A stretch of DNA of 64,000 nucleotides, from NCBI GenBank assembly GCA_046348995.1, contig JAXMDB010000013.1, positions 59,632 through 123,631 on the forward strand, given 5' to 3'. Both the position numbers and the translations under genes were made by a program. Source of the stretch: JANNSX01 sp046348995 (lineage in GTDB: Bacteria > Pseudomonadota > Alphaproteobacteria > Rhizobiales > Hyphomicrobiaceae). Position 1 is the stretch's first letter. Each line of letters opens with the position of its first letter. Below the pieces are notes generated by a model. It ran no database searches. It saw only the letters and a program-made list of their open reading frames with translations, and was not told the DNA's origin. Shown here piece by piece: positions 63,509 to 64,000 of the stretch.

Positions 63509-64000
63509 TCAATTTTGGTCCCACATGGAACTCACGCACTTGCCCGGATAGCTCGAAGCGGGCAAGTTTGGTTGGTAGGCAGGATCGCCACCGAGTGGTG
63601 ACGACCTGGCTGACCATTGCGGCTGAGGATTGGTTTTGACCTGCCCCCCATCCCACCACTCCAGACACCAAACCGGAACCTGACTACGGGTGCATAGAAT
63701 TCGCCGAGCGGACTGGGATAAGCGCTTCAGCCTCTTGCACTCAGAGGTCGCAGTGCTACGGGACTCCGACCAGAGCGCTTCATCAGAGAAGAAGGGTTGT
63801 TGGGAGCCGTCATTCCAAGCCAAAACTCCGCTCTTCCGGCAGAACCATAGATGGTCTGTCCATCCGTCACACCACGGATGATCGAACGCGAGCAGGTCCT
63901 CGATCGTCGGATCGGCCGGGTTCGGCCACGGTCCGCTCTGTTTCCAGTACTGAGCCCAGGCGTACCAGTATCCTTCGACCAGCGGGCTATAGGCGATCGC
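63509..64000 (-). CDS. Three-helix membrane protein D, C-terminal part (cut by window end)
   Basis: The frame is open from the window edge to 63509, so the N-terminal part lies outside. The visible part begins within P-L-V-E-G-Y-W-Y-A-W, identical to protein A up to D-H-P-W-C, then diverges: W-F-C-R-K, V-P-V-W-C-L-E-W-W and a final Y-P-G-K-C-V. It is the upstream partner of cassette 3. A start codon at 63823 is internal and should not be used. Confidence 0.78.
   Translation of the reverse strand, partial: AIAYSPLVEGYWYAWAQYWKQSGPWPNPADPTIEDLLAFDHPWCDGWTDHLWFCRKSGVLAWNDGSQQPFFSDEALWSESRSTATSECKRLKRLSQSARRILCTRSQVPVWCLEWWDGGQVKTNPQPQWSARSSPLGGDPAYQPNLPASSYPGKCVSSMWDQN

Noticed and set aside
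57741..64000. Classical toxin-immunity (CDI/Rhs) cassettes
   Set aside because: The variable domain is N-terminal, not C-terminal, the small gene precedes instead of following the large one, and the heads are protease-like. Only the general cassette logic is shared.

Overview
The window is about 65% GC, densely coded, and reads like a chromosome segment of an alphaproteobacterium, most likely of the order Hyphomicrobiales (Rhizobiales). Pointers are a DUF1489 protein, the glxBCD/type III glutamine synthetase cluster, Csu-type pilus genes, a four-helix-bundle S23-like gene, an IS66 element and GC-rich palindromic intergenic repeats. No rRNA, tRNA or CRISPR array was seen. The genus cannot be set from the sequence alone.

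Layout. 1-5.3 kb: 3' end of a PPK2-type polyphosphate kinase, a lipoprotein, a membrane/coiled-coil protein with a primase-like tail, an exported peptidoglycan-binding-like protein and UDP-glucose dehydrogenase. 5.5-9.5 kb: a minus-strand catabolic group (3-hydroxyisobutyrate dehydrogenase-like, enolase-superfamily enzyme, peptide/opine-type binding protein). 9.5-18.3 kb: housekeeping and hypothetical genes including recQ, an SDR, mtnA and malate synthase. 18.4-22.5 kb: a complete Pot-type ABC importer. 22.6-27 kb: an APC permease operon with four small membrane proteins, divergent from an XRE-cupin regulator. 27-34 kb: a TauD-type dioxygenase, then glxB-glxC-glxD-lysE-osmC-type III glutamine synthetase, with a four-helix-bundle gene framed by inverted repeats wedged between glxB and glxC. 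34.2-38.1 kb: an RTX protein gene split by an IS66-family element with a perfect 8-bp target duplication. 38.3-39.6 kb: an MscS channel. 39.8-45.4 kb: a Csu-like chaperone-usher pilus operon. 45.4-47.5 kb: a trimethylamine-dehydrogenase-family flavoprotein.

47.6-64 kb holds the most unusual locus, all on the minus strand. A giant RTX/cadherin-repeat protein (over 3,100 residues) has a trypsin/V8-like protease domain at its N terminus that is now broken by two compensating frameshifts. Upstream in transcription order lie two shorter genes with intact but divergent protease domains. Each runs into a short segment nearly identical in DNA to the giant gene and then stops. Every protease gene follows closely (4-18 nt) a gene for a three-helix membrane protein with a Cys-rich outer domain carrying W-C-x-[AG]-W and W-C-[LI]-x-W motifs. 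A fourth membrane gene of the same family lacks a protease partner. This looks like a modular locus in which [membrane protein + protease N-terminus] cassettes can be exchanged by recombination onto one long secreted RTX stalk: the inverse of CDI/Rhs toxins, which swap C-terminal tips. That reading is inference; the gene order, motifs and shared DNA blocks are visible in the sequence.
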